Source: Candidatus Latescibacterota bacterium
GTDB taxonomy: Bacteria > Latescibacterota > UBA2968
DNA length: 7,370 nucleotides
Assembly: GCA_018650745.1 (NCBI GenBank)
Contig: JABIFK010000162.1
Location: 1 to 7,370, forward strand
Direction: 5' to 3'
Positions 1 to 5,460 of the stretch are shown here, one piece after another (position 1 is the stretch's first letter; every line of letters begins with the position of its first letter). The translations under genes and the position numbers were made by a program. The notes beneath the pieces are model-generated. The model was given only the letters and a program-made list of their open reading frames with translations, did no database searches and was not told the DNA's origin.

Positions 1-12
1 GATCGTTTTCAT
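1..12 (-). CDS. start of a gene running off the left edge (only four codons visible)
   Basis: An ATG at 12..10 on the minus strand begins M-K-T-I and continues out of the window. It is preceded by a good ribosome binding site (AAAAAAGGAACACTC just before ATG, AAGGA with about six bases of spacing). The start lies 35 bases after the stop codon of the uxaB-like gene, with no terminator hairpin in between, so the two are probably co-transcribed. Genes next to uxaB commonly encode altronate dehydratase (uxaA) or glucuronate isomerase (uxaC), but four residues cannot identify the product. The call rests on the binding site and spacing alone. Confidence 0.5.
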
Positions 13-47
13 GAGTGTTCCTTTTTTGGCTCATACCAAATATTCGA

Positions 48-1166
48 TTAAAGGTATTCTTGGAGGATTGTGTGTAACAAGGGCGGTTTGGTGCCAAATT
101 TTTCAATGTATTCGTGATATGTTGGCACAAGGCGTACTTGTACTTTTGTTTCTTGATGTAGGGCAATGTCCGAAAGTTTGTGGTTGAGAAAGGGGTTGGC
201 AAAGCGGTCCAAAACTTGGGTGGCAAACTTTTTGGCATCTTCGACCTGGTTTTCAACGACGGGGCAGAGTTCTTCAAATAGTAGTTCTTTGAGCCAAGCG
301 TGAAGGTCATCACGTTCAACGGCTTCGCGAACGGTTTGAATACCCATCGGTATTGCACGAATGACCAATGATGTGTGGGCACCATTTAAGATGCGTACCT
401 TCCTTAGCGAATAGGGATCAACATTTTTGGTTTGTACAATATCTGGGTGTGTCATAAAACCATCAAGACCATTGGGCGATTCAATGGCCCAAAGTGCATA
501 GGGTTCTGCGGCTGTAAGGAGTTTATCTTGTTCTAATAATGGATGCCTTTCTGGCAAACCGCTGACAATGCGATCCACAAGGCAGTTGCACCAGGTATTT
601 TCTTGTCGAAGCCAATTTTGAAGACCATGATCTAATTCCCATTGCTGAGCTTGTTGTACAATAAGATCAAGCAAGAGGTCTCCGTTGCGGTCAACCAATT
701 CACACGGAAGAATGGTAAGCCCTGATTGTTGGGCTTCAAAACGGGTTTTTAAAATCAGCAGCAGTTTGGCAGGGAAGGAGCTGGGTGCATTTTCTGTATG
801 GCGATCATTTGGATCAAGCGCCAAACCCACTTCGGTGACATTCGAAATGACGTATTTTAGATCGGGAGATTTGGAAAGTTCGAGGATTTTAGCCCAGTCT
901 TTTTGTGCGATGAGGGCGCGGGAGATGCTTTCTACTTTGAGTTGGGTATCTACTTTTTTACCGTTTTCAATACCTCGGGTTAAAACGTGATAGTGCCCAT
1001 TTTTATCATTTAACATTTGGGCTCGATTGCTGTTGGTCGATTGAACGACAACAATGCGCCCCATATTTTGGCCTTCTTGGTTTGCCAGATGAACAAAAAC
1101 GTCGGCAAAGGCACGCAAAAAATTTCCTGCGCCAAATTGAAGGATGGTTTCTGGTAGCTGTTGCAT
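48..1166 (-). CDS. uxaB: UxaB-like tagaturonate reductase / altronate oxidoreductase (mannitol dehydrogenase superfamily)
   Basis: NAD-dependent polyol-specific long-chain dehydrogenase, 372 residues from the chosen start. In known UxaB enzymes the reaction interconverts D-tagaturonate and D-altronate in cytosolic galacturonate catabolism. The N-terminal Rossmann motif QFGAGNFLRAF is at 10-20, followed by GRIVVVQSTNSNRAQMLN (36-53) and LTRGIENGK (62-70), a pattern typical of UxaB. ISNVTEVGLALDP (107-119), LPCELVDRNGD (153-163) and NCLVDRIV (194-201) follow. The catalytic K-x4-N-x2-H motif of the superfamily is intact at K256, N261, H264 (KVRILNGAH). Length is near that of MtlD (about 380) but well short of E. 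coli UxaB (about 480); the protein stops soon after the conserved NPF..HKLSDIAL helix and lacks the usual C-terminal segment. A start 15 codons further upstream (1211) is in frame but lies in the loop of a terminator hairpin, so the ATG at 1166 is preferred. Its ribosome site is weak (ACAGAG). Substrate specificity is inferred from family pattern; fructuronate reductase or another hexuronate reductase is possible. Confidence 0.85.
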   Translation of the reverse strand: MQQLPETILQFGAGNFLRAFADVFVHLANQEGQNMGRIVVVQSTNSNRAQMLNDKNGHYHVLTRGIENGKKVDTQLKVESISRALIAQKDWAKILELSKSPDLKYVISNVTEVGLALDPNDRHTENAPSSFPAKLLLILKTRFEAQQSGLTILPCELVDRNGDLLLDLIVQQAQQWELDHGLQNWLRQENTWCNCLVDRIVSGLPERHPLLEQDKLLTAAEPYALWAIESPNGLDGFMTHPDIVQTKNVDPYSLRKVRILNGAHTSLVIRAIPMGIQTVREAVERDDLHAWLKELLFEELCPVVENQVEDAKKFATQVLDRFANPFLNHKLSDIALHQETKVQVRLVPTYHEYIEKFGTKPPLLHTILQEYL

Positions 1167-1191
1167 AGATACTCTGTTTCTAAAATGTACA

Positions 1192-1220
1192 GAAAAAATC
1201 CCGAGGACCATCCCCAGGAT
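1192..1220 (-). terminator. intrinsic terminator after the 72-residue gene
   Basis: On the minus strand a 10-bp stem (ATCCTGGGGA with TCCTCGGGAT, two G-T wobbles) closes a three-base loop TGG and runs into TTTTT. It lies 22 bases after the stop of the small gene at 1243. The next gene's start codon is only 26 bases past the T-run, so this hairpin also sits in the leader region of the uxaB-like gene and could serve as an attenuator. Confidence 0.75.
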
Positions 1221-1246
1221 AATAGAGAGATAAATTTAAGGGTCAG
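1219..1246 (-). promoter_or_regulatory. candidate promoter for the uxaB-like gene, overlapping the terminator
   Basis: CTGACC (1246-1241, four of six matches to TTGACA) is separated by 16 bases from TATTAT (1224-1219, five of six matches to TATAAT). The -35-like box covers the stop codon of the upstream 72-residue gene, and the -10-like box overlaps the first two bases of the terminator's upstream arm. A transcript started here (near 1212) would lack most of that arm and so could not fold the terminator. This is a match to sigma-70 consensus only. Confidence 0.4.
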
Positions 1247-1461
1247 ACGATGATGTCAATTTTGCCACCTTGTCCGTTGACCTGGCTGGTATTGGCCAAT
1301 GAGCGTGTGAGCAAGTCGGCTCCCGATGCACTGCCCGAATTGGATGAGGCATTGCCATCTGAAGTGAGTGCACGCGGAGATGTGAGTGGGCGCAAATTCG
1401 GTGTGGTTTGTCCAAGTTGAGGGAAATTGGGCGCATGAAGCGTAGAAGCACGAGCTGGCAT
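1243..1461 (-). CDS. small low-complexity hypothetical protein (72 residues)
   Basis: I do not recognise this protein. It is 72 residues, opening MPARASTLHAPNFPQLGQ, with a Pro/Leu-rich first third (10-33), then a Ser/Asn/Gly/Ala-rich stretch (34-49), and ending VNGQGGKIDIIV with a charged-to-hydrophobic tail. It has no cysteine, no membrane segment and no signal peptide, and is probably largely disordered. Reality is supported by a good ribosome binding site (AGGAG, nine bases before ATG), a candidate promoter just upstream and a convincing terminator 22 bases after the stop. An overlapping frame (1236-1451) has a poor start context and is taken as the shadow. The beta-prone KIDIIV end could be a docking or export tag; this is speculation. 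It lies between the methyltransferase and the uxaB-like gene, with no functional tie evident. Confidence 0.65.
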   Translation of the reverse strand: MPARASTLHAPNFPQLGQTTPNLRPLTSPRALTSDGNASSNSGSASGADLLTRSLANTSQVNGQGGKIDIIV

Positions 1462-1489
1462 CGAAAGTTTCTCCTATGTGTTTAAGGGA

Positions 1490-1518
1490 AAAGTAAAACG
1501 ATGCACCTAAACATGCAA
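1490..1518 (-). promoter_or_regulatory. candidate sigma-70 promoter for the 72-residue gene
   Basis: TTGCAT (1518-1513) and TACTTT (1495-1490) on the minus strand are separated by 17 bases. Predicted initiation near 1483 would leave a leader of about 20 bases carrying the AGGAG site. Both boxes match consensus at four of six positions, so the call is tentative. Confidence 0.35.
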
Positions 1519-1528
1519 GTGTGTACTG

Positions 1529-1561
1529 AAGGCCAAAAGCAGACGATCCTTTTGGCGCCTT
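1529..1561 (-). terminator. hairpin after the methyltransferase gene, weak terminator or mRNA-end stabiliser
   Basis: Immediately after the methyltransferase stop codon, AAGG plus CCAAAAG pairs with CTTTTGG plus CCTT, giving 11 base pairs with a two-base CG bulge and a nine-base loop. No T-run follows on the minus strand (the next bases are CAGTACAC), so it is not a canonical intrinsic terminator. It could be a processing or stabilising stem, or a factor-dependent end. Confidence 0.4.
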
Positions 1562-1563
1562 TG

Positions 1564-2232
1564 TTAGTGTTTTTCTCCAAAAACAAGCACGTGCCGGTCA
1601 CTAATGACTTTTACCACAAGTTCAGATAGATTTGCATCGACGAGTTGTTGTCTGATTTCTTGGGGTTCAAATGCGGCCAAGAGCGAATTATAGAAGTCTC
1701 GTTGCAAGATTTTAGGCTCATTTGCAGCGCATTCATTTACGACTTGTTGTGCGTCTTCCTCGCATGTTGGCCGAAAAAGATCCATGATAAAGATTTTTGA
1801 ACCTGGAGATGTGTACTGAGAAACGGTTTCCCACAATACTTCTGGGTGATGCAGGTGATGTAGAAGGCTGTTACTGACGACTGCGGTATATGGACCTGAT
1901 GGTATTGGTGCACCCGGAATGAATCCCTCTACAAAAGCAACCCGATCTCGCAATTGGATTTCACCTGTTTTTCGTTCGTTGGCAAGCTTTATCATTTCAT
2001 TAGAACCGTCTATACCTATGACGGAGGTTTCTGGAAAGCGCGCGGCAAATCGGAAAGTGATATCGCCCGGCCCGCAACCTAAGTCAAGGATTTGCCCCTC
2101 CATATCTTCGTTGGGAAAGTTGAGGTCAAAAGCTTCTATGATCTGGTTATGTGCATCTTCAAAGTCGGCGTTCGCGTAGGCTTTTGCCTGCGTCTCATCG
2201 TCCATGAGTTCAGGTTCTACGGTTCTTTGCAC
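1564..2232 (-). CDS. class I SAM-dependent methyltransferase
   Basis: Cytosolic Rossmann-fold methyltransferase of 222 residues; the substrate is not predictable. Motif I, the SAM-binding loop, is ILDLGCGPGDITFRFA (48-63). The acidic residue ending strand 2 is D75 in VIGIDGS. The post-motif region is VAFVEGFIPG (98-107), and motif IV with the start of the next helix is VVSNSLLHHLHHPEVLW (118-134), as in UbiE/Methyltransf_11-type enzymes. IFIMDLFRP (147-155) is the strand 5 region. The N-terminal EPELMDDETQAKAYANADFEDAH (6-28) is a cap helix pattern I associate with a subgroup of uncharacterised bacterial methyltransferases. The start is GTG, chosen because AAGGAG lies six bases before it; the protein begins M-Q-R-T. 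A SnoaL-like gene lies 101 bases upstream without a strong terminator between, so the two may be co-transcribed. Confidence 0.9.
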   Translation of the reverse strand: MQRTVEPELMDDETQAKAYANADFEDAHNQIIEAFDLNFPNEDMEGQILDLGCGPGDITFRFAARFPETSVIGIDGSNEMIKLANERKTGEIQLRDRVAFVEGFIPGAPIPSGPYTAVVSNSLLHHLHHPEVLWETVSQYTSPGSKIFIMDLFRPTCEEDAQQVVNECAANEPKILQRDFYNSLLAAFEPQEIRQQLVDANLSELVVKVISDRHVLVFGEKH

Positions 2233-2249
2233 GAGAATCTCCTTAAAAC

Positions 2250-2328
2250 TGATTAAACCTGTATTACATTGTTACTGCCAGAAAAATGCTCAGATGTTTA
2301 TAAGAATGGCAATCGTGTTTAAGCCTGT
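2250..2328. repeat. imperfect 13-base direct repeat upstream of the methyltransferase
   Basis: The 13-mers TGATTAAACCTGT (2250-2262) and TGTTTAAGCCTGT (2316-2328), plus strand, match at 11 of 13 positions and are 66 bases apart, close to a whole number of helical turns. They flank the gap between the SnoaL-like and methyltransferase genes and could be paired operator sites. Chance similarity in AT-rich DNA is a real alternative. Confidence 0.25.
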
Positions 2329-2333
2329 GGCGA

Positions 2334-2759
2334 TTACAGTTTGTGTGCTTCCCAATTTTTATAGGGTAGAGATGTGTGCATTTGGGTAAACCGCCAGTCG
2401 CCTTCTTCCCACAAAATAACAGCGCTCCAACGCTCGTTTTCTATACGATAACGGCTTTGGTTTGCCGTACCTTCGCCATTCCAATAAAAGGTAGCCCAAG
2501 CCACATCGCCGTGAATGCGTACAAGCGTGTCCTGCCGATCAATTTTTATATCCATCCATTTGTCCATATGACGCTGCCAGGTGCTTACGATGGCGGCTCG
2601 TCCTCTTATGAGATTACTCGATCCTGTAAACAGTGCTGTTGCTTGCTCGCAAAATAGATCGGATAAATTGGAGGCAATTCCTGCTGCAATGCTTATTTCA
2701 AAGCGATTGAGCAGGTTTTCAATGGCTTGGATATCTGTGTTTGGGCTTTGGGTTGGCAT
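2334..2759 (-). CDS. SnoaL-like / DUF4440-type NTF2-fold protein
   Basis: A 141-residue, single-domain cytosolic protein matching the small SnoaL_3/DUF4440 class of the NTF2-like superfamily, whose members include isomerases, cyclases, hydrolases and non-catalytic ligand-binding proteins. The pattern is two N-terminal helices (DIQAIENLLNRFEISIAAG, 9-27), a strand with LFTGSSNLIRGRAAI (43-57), and three crossed strands: IKIDRQDTLVRIHGDVAWATFYW (71-93), the RYRIENERWSAVILWEEG strands (103-120) and DWRFTQMHTSLP (121-132). The W-R-F-x-Q-x-H-x-S ending is characteristic. Catalytic residues cannot be assigned. The ATG at 2759 has only a weak GGA upstream, but the helix pattern begins right after it. 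A candidate promoter and the receptor's terminator lie just upstream, making this the first gene of a unit that probably includes the methyltransferase. Confidence 0.8.
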   Translation of the reverse strand: MPTQSPNTDIQAIENLLNRFEISIAAGIASNLSDLFCEQATALFTGSSNLIRGRAAIVSTWQRHMDKWMDIKIDRQDTLVRIHGDVAWATFYWNGEGTANQSRYRIENERWSAVILWEEGDWRFTQMHTSLPYKNWEAHKL

Positions 2760-2798
2760 AATTTGTCCATAAGAGTTGTAATAATTTTTGTAACAGGC

Positions 2799-2829
2799 AT
2801 AAAAAACTGCACCCCAGTGTATTTGTCAA
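2799..2829 (-). promoter_or_regulatory. candidate promoter for the SnoaL-like gene
   Basis: A perfect TTGACA (2829-2824) follows the T-run of the receptor's terminator by six bases. The best -10-like match is TTTTAT (2804-2799), at a long 19-base spacing. The leader would be about 35 bases. The -35 is convincing; the -10 is poor. Confidence 0.35.
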
Positions 2830-2835
2830 TAGGAC

Positions 2836-2873
2836 AAAAAAAAGAGGCGAGCAAAAAAAATGCTCGCCTCTTT
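2836..2873 (-). terminator. strong intrinsic terminator of the MCP-like receptor gene
   Basis: A perfect 13-bp stem (arms 2841-2853 and 2861-2873, core GAGGCGAGCA with TGCTCGCCTC) closes a seven-base loop and is followed on the minus strand by a run of eight T, three of them in the stem. It starts 28 bases after the receptor's stop codon. On the plus strand the hairpin is followed by CGACTC, so it acts mainly in one direction. Confidence 0.93.
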
Positions 2874-2901
2874 CGACTCTGAGTGCTACGGTGTTAATGG
2901 G

Positions 2902-4719
2902 TTACATCTCAAACGAATTATTTGATTCAGATATGTGGGCATCGGCATCTGTCAATATGTTAGAAACCATGCGGGCTTGCTCATTGGCAACACGCTGTGT
3001 TACGTTAATCAATTCGGTTAATTCTCCCAGCTGGTCTGCTACATGGGTGCTAATTTCGGATTGGCCCGAAGTCATTTCTGTGAGGAGGTGGGTACGTTCC
3101 TCAACTTCACTCAGATCTTTTTCGATTCGCTCCAATGCGCCTTCTGCTCGGCGTGCAATGCGGTTACTCGATCGTACTTCGCGTTTGTCTTCTTCAAGCA
3201 GGGCCAATGCATCTTCTGTTTCAGTGGCAAATGAATCCATTTGTTTTTTGACTTCTTTGTGAACACGTACGGCTTCTCTGCCTATTTTTCTCATCTCGTC
3301 AACGACAATCTTCATGCCTTCACCCGTATCACCTACGCGTGTAACTTCTAGGCGCGCCTGTAAGACCAAATTGTCAATGGTATCAGAAAAGTGAGCAATC
3401 GTTTGCGTGACGTGTTCGGTGTTTTCTTGGTTTTTCTTCAGACGCTTTATGAGCACAGATGAGGCGTTTGTACGTTCTGCTAACCCGCTCATTTCTTGTG
3501 TCAATTCCCAAAGGGATTCTGATCGCTCAGTGACCAAATAGGCAACATTTTGTGTGCGTTGCCGCATTTCTTCTTGACTGTGGTGTAAATTATCACCCTC
3601 ATTGCACAATGCTTCAACCATAGACATAATGGTGACCAGTCGTTCAGATAAGAGGCTTACGCTGCGCCCAACGAGTGTGGTGCTGCGTGTGAGTTGGCGA
3701 TCTGCATTTACAAGGCCTTGCGCTAAGGCTTGTTGATGTTCCTGTGATGGATGCACATCTCTTTCAGATACGGGGGTATCTCGTAAGTCTGACTCGGTAT
3801 CTATTGGTTCAAATCCCGATTCAGACATCACATTTTCAAATTCAACGGGTTCATCATGTAATTCGGGCTCTAATGAGAGGTCCTCATCCATCAAACCTAC
3901 TTCTTCAACCATTTCTTCAAGTATGCTCTCGTCCAAATCGGGTAATGAATCATCTACTTTGTTCGATTCCAGTCCCAATACTTCCCAAAGCACGACGGGT
4001 CCTATATATTCGTCTTCTTCTGATACAATGGCGCTGGCTTGCAGGTGAATTTTATAGGGACCAATGTCATAGGTTGCTTCGTAAGGCATGTTTTCTGGTG
4101 ATGCAAGCATGGCTTCGGCCGCACCTTGATCGGGAAACAGTTGCGAAATGGATTGCCCTACAAGTGCATCAGCGTTCCAGGTAAGGTATTCCGAAAGTTG
4201 GATAAATCCCGTCTCTGAAGTGTCATTTTGATAAGTGATATTGAGTTGATTGTCTGCACAAATAAGACCCATGGGTAATTGATCAGCCAATGCTTTAAAG
4301 GTTTGGCTGGCTTCGAGTTGCTCAACAACAAATTGACGTCCTCTTTCAGCGGCTTGCTTTTCCTCGTTTATGTCCCGAATCTGAGTTTCTAACTCACTCA
4401 TAGTTTCATTAAAGGTTTTGGCCAATAATTGCATTTCTTCTGGACCTTCAAGGGGCAGCCTGGGCGCCAAGTCACCCATTTGCATACGCATAAAATGATC
4501 TGTAAGGTTGATGATCGAGCTTAAGGCTTTTTCTAACATGTTAAATAAGATGGTGCCGCATAATCCTATGAAAACAACCCCGCCCAAAACGAGCTGCCAC
4601 CATTGTAATTCTTCTCCCATTGCCGTACGTGCCAAATTGGGGCCAAATATACCCAATATCATAGCCAATGCCATCATGGAGATGCTTACAATAACAAGTC
4701 TTATCTTTAGATTATCCAT
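2902..4719 (-). CDS. membrane-bound MCP-like receptor: 2 TM, HAMP, PAS, acidic linker, diverged signalling coil
   Basis: 605 residues. Two membrane segments at about 8-28 and 43-61 are joined by only some 14 residues, so there is no periplasmic sensor domain. A HAMP domain follows (about 62-115, with the MGDLAPRLPLEGPEEMQLLAKTFNETM pattern), then a connecting helix and a PAS domain (about 137-248, ADQLPMGLICADNQLNITYQND...ALVGQSISQLFP), which probably senses a cytosolic ligand or redox state. Residues 251-323 form a strongly acidic linker. The rest (about 335-590) is a long coiled coil like the MCP signalling domain. Its hairpin tip TIDNLVLQARLEVTRVGDTGEGMKIVVDEMRKIG (447-480) aligns with the canonical QTNLLALNAAIEAARAGE.G.GFAVVA.EVR, keeping E458, R461, three glycines and E475-x-R477 but losing QTN and NAA. 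Binding to CheA/CheW is therefore doubtful. There is no CheR-tether pentapeptide at the end (NNSFEM). The ATG at 4719 has a weak ribosome site, but TM1 follows directly. It is monocistronic, with terminators on both sides, and no other chemotaxis gene is in view. Confidence 0.88.
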   Translation of the reverse strand: MDNLKIRLVIVSISMMALAMILGIFGPNLARTAMGEELQWWQLVLGGVVFIGLCGTILFNMLEKALSSIINLTDHFMRMQMGDLAPRLPLEGPEEMQLLAKTFNETMSELETQIRDINEEKQAAERGRQFVVEQLEASQTFKALADQLPMGLICADNQLNITYQNDTSETGFIQLSEYLTWNADALVGQSISQLFPDQGAAEAMLASPENMPYEATYDIGPYKIHLQASAIVSEEDEYIGPVVLWEVLGLESNKVDDSLPDLDESILEEMVEEVGLMDEDLSLEPELHDEPVEFENVMSESGFEPIDTESDLRDTPVSERDVHPSQEHQQALAQGLVNADRQLTRSTTLVGRSVSLLSERLVTIMSMVEALCNEGDNLHHSQEEMRQRTQNVAYLVTERSESLWELTQEMSGLAERTNASSVLIKRLKKNQENTEHVTQTIAHFSDTIDNLVLQARLEVTRVGDTGEGMKIVVDEMRKIGREAVRVHKEVKKQMDSFATETEDALALLEEDKREVRSSNRIARRAEGALERIEKDLSEVEERTHLLTEMTSGQSEISTHVADQLGELTELINVTQRVANEQARMVSNILTDADAHISESNNSFEM

Positions 4720-4865
4720 ATTGAACCCACAAGTATTTTACGGTGTTTGTGTTCTGTTTGTTTTTAAGTTCATAGTTACATATCGACCATTTTTAAAAAA
4801 GCTTGAGAAGGATGTGATATATGACCATTCGAATTTGAAAGCTGTATTTGCTGTATGCGAGTAAT

Positions 4866-4892
4866 AAAATATGGAAACTGCTGGTTTGTCAA
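4866..4892 (-). promoter_or_regulatory. candidate promoter for the receptor gene
   Basis: A perfect TTGACA (4892-4887) lies just after the histone-like gene's terminator. The best -10-like hexamer is TATTTT (4871-4866), at a short 15-base spacing. This would give a leader of about 140 bases in which I see no clear structure or small ORF with a good ribosome site. The remaining AT-rich sequence could also hold the real promoter. Confidence 0.3.
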
Positions 4893-4908
4893 ATGGGTTT
4901 GAGAGCAC

Positions 4909-4945
4909 AAAAAAAGCTCTCGTATAAAAAATACGAGAGCTTTTT
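4909..4945 (-). terminator. strong intrinsic terminator of the histone-like gene
   Basis: A perfect 15-bp inverted repeat (4911-4925 with 4931-4945, core GCTCTCGTAT/ATACGAGAGC, loop of five) is flanked by A/T tracts on both sides: seven T follow on the minus strand and five T on the plus strand. It lies 21 bases after the stop of the histone-like gene. It could work in either direction, but only a minus-strand gene leads into it. A second GAGAGC at 4901-4906 could pair with the GCTCTC arm as a competing stem. Confidence 0.93.
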
Positions 4946-4966
4946 GCAATACCAAAAGTGACTTGC

Positions 4967-5374
4967 TTACTTTTTGGATTTTTTAGCAGCTTTCTTTACA
5001 ACTTTTTTAGCAGGCTTTTTAGCAACTTTCTTTACAACCTTTTTAGCGGCTTTCTTTACAACCTTTTTAGCGGCTTTTTTAGCAGGCTTTTTAGCAGCTT
5101 TCTTTACAACCTTTTTAGCAGCCTTTTTTACAACTTTTTTAGCAGCTTTCTTTACAACTTTTTTAGCGGCTTTTTTTGCAGGCTTTTTAGCAGCTTTCTT
5201 TACAACCTTTTTAGCAGCCTTTTTTACAACCTTTTTAGCAGCCTTTTTTACAACCTTTTTAGCAGCTTTTTTTACAACTTTTTTTGCAGGCTTTTTAGCA
5301 GCTTTCTTTACAACTTTTTTTGCAGGCTTTTTAGCGGCTTTCTTTACAGCTTTTTTAGCAGTTCGTTTGGCCAT
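4967..5374 (-). CDS. histone H1 tail-like lysine-rich repeat protein
   Basis: A 135-residue DNA-binding-type polycation: after M-A-K-R come 32 uninterrupted four-residue units ending in KK, then S-K-K. By my count the units are 13 AAKK, 11 VVKK, 5 PAKK and one each of TAKK, AVKK and VAKK. Sixty-seven residues are lysine (about half), with no acidic or aromatic residue. This resembles the C-terminal tail of eukaryotic histone H1 and bacterial H1-like proteins (Chlamydia Hc2, Pseudomonas AlgP, which uses KPAA repeats), but there is no globular domain at all. The likely role is nucleoid compaction or nucleic-acid binding; this is family inference. The ATG at 5374 is chosen over the in-frame upstream start at 5422 because a near-perfect AAGGAGGTG lies eight bases before it and the repeat begins at once. 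High expression is suggested by that site and by the strong terminator. Unit number may vary between strains through repeat slippage. Confidence 0.9.
   Translation of the reverse strand: MAKRTAKKAVKKAAKKPAKKVVKKAAKKPAKKVVKKAAKKVVKKAAKKVVKKAAKKVVKKAAKKPAKKAAKKVVKKAAKKVVKKAAKKVVKKAAKKPAKKAAKKVVKKAAKKVVKKVAKKPAKKVVKKAAKKSKK
4979..5362. repeat. 12/24-base tandem repeat within the histone-like gene
   Basis: The coding region is a degenerate 12-base tandem array of 32 units, often alternating as a 24-base VVKK-AAKK pair. Runs of six or seven A on the coding strand recur at the KK codons. Synonymous changes (AAA AAG, AAG AAA, AAA AAA; GCT, GCA, GCC, GCG as partner codons) break up perfect identity, but several units are identical to neighbours, so unit gain or loss by slippage or recombination is likely. 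Confidence 0.9.
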
Positions 5375-5380
5375 TGTATT

Positions 5381-5389
5381 CACCTCCTT
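5381..5389 (-). promoter_or_regulatory. strong ribosome binding site that sets the histone-like gene start
   Basis: AAGGAGGTG on the minus strand matches the 16S anti-Shine-Dalgarno almost fully, and GGAGG is eight bases from the ATG at 5374. It is the strongest site in the window and excludes the in-frame upstream start at 5422. Confidence 0.85.
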
Positions 5390-5460
5390 AACATTTGAAT
5401 TCGGGAGCAACAAGATTAACATAACTTGTAGCCCTCTTCAATTTTTATTTATCTTGGGTG

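Noticed and set aside
685..990. A 101-residue plus-strand open frame inside the uxaB-like gene.
   Set aside because: It lies opposite a well-conserved enzyme, has no recognisable motif and no ribosome site; it is a shadow.
1236..1451. Alternative frame MLLRFMRPISLN over the 72-residue gene.
   Set aside because: It has no ribosome site at its start, begins ten bases inside the better frame and its stop lies closer to the terminator stem; the 1243-1461 frame has AGGAG correctly placed.
3744..4184. A 146-residue plus-strand open frame inside the receptor gene.
   Set aside because: Sequence is basic and patternless, opposite the acidic linker and PAS domain; it is explained by complement coding.
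4976..5366. CRISPR-like or satellite reading of the tandem repeat.
   Set aside because: The array has no unique spacers; the 12-base period is fully explained by the repeated four-residue protein unit.
5375..5422. Upstream extension of the histone-like gene (MLILLLPNSNVKEVNT) as a possible signal peptide.
   Set aside because: The in-frame extension would place the strong AAGGAGGTG site inside the coding region, and the hydrophobic part is too short and lacks a basic start.
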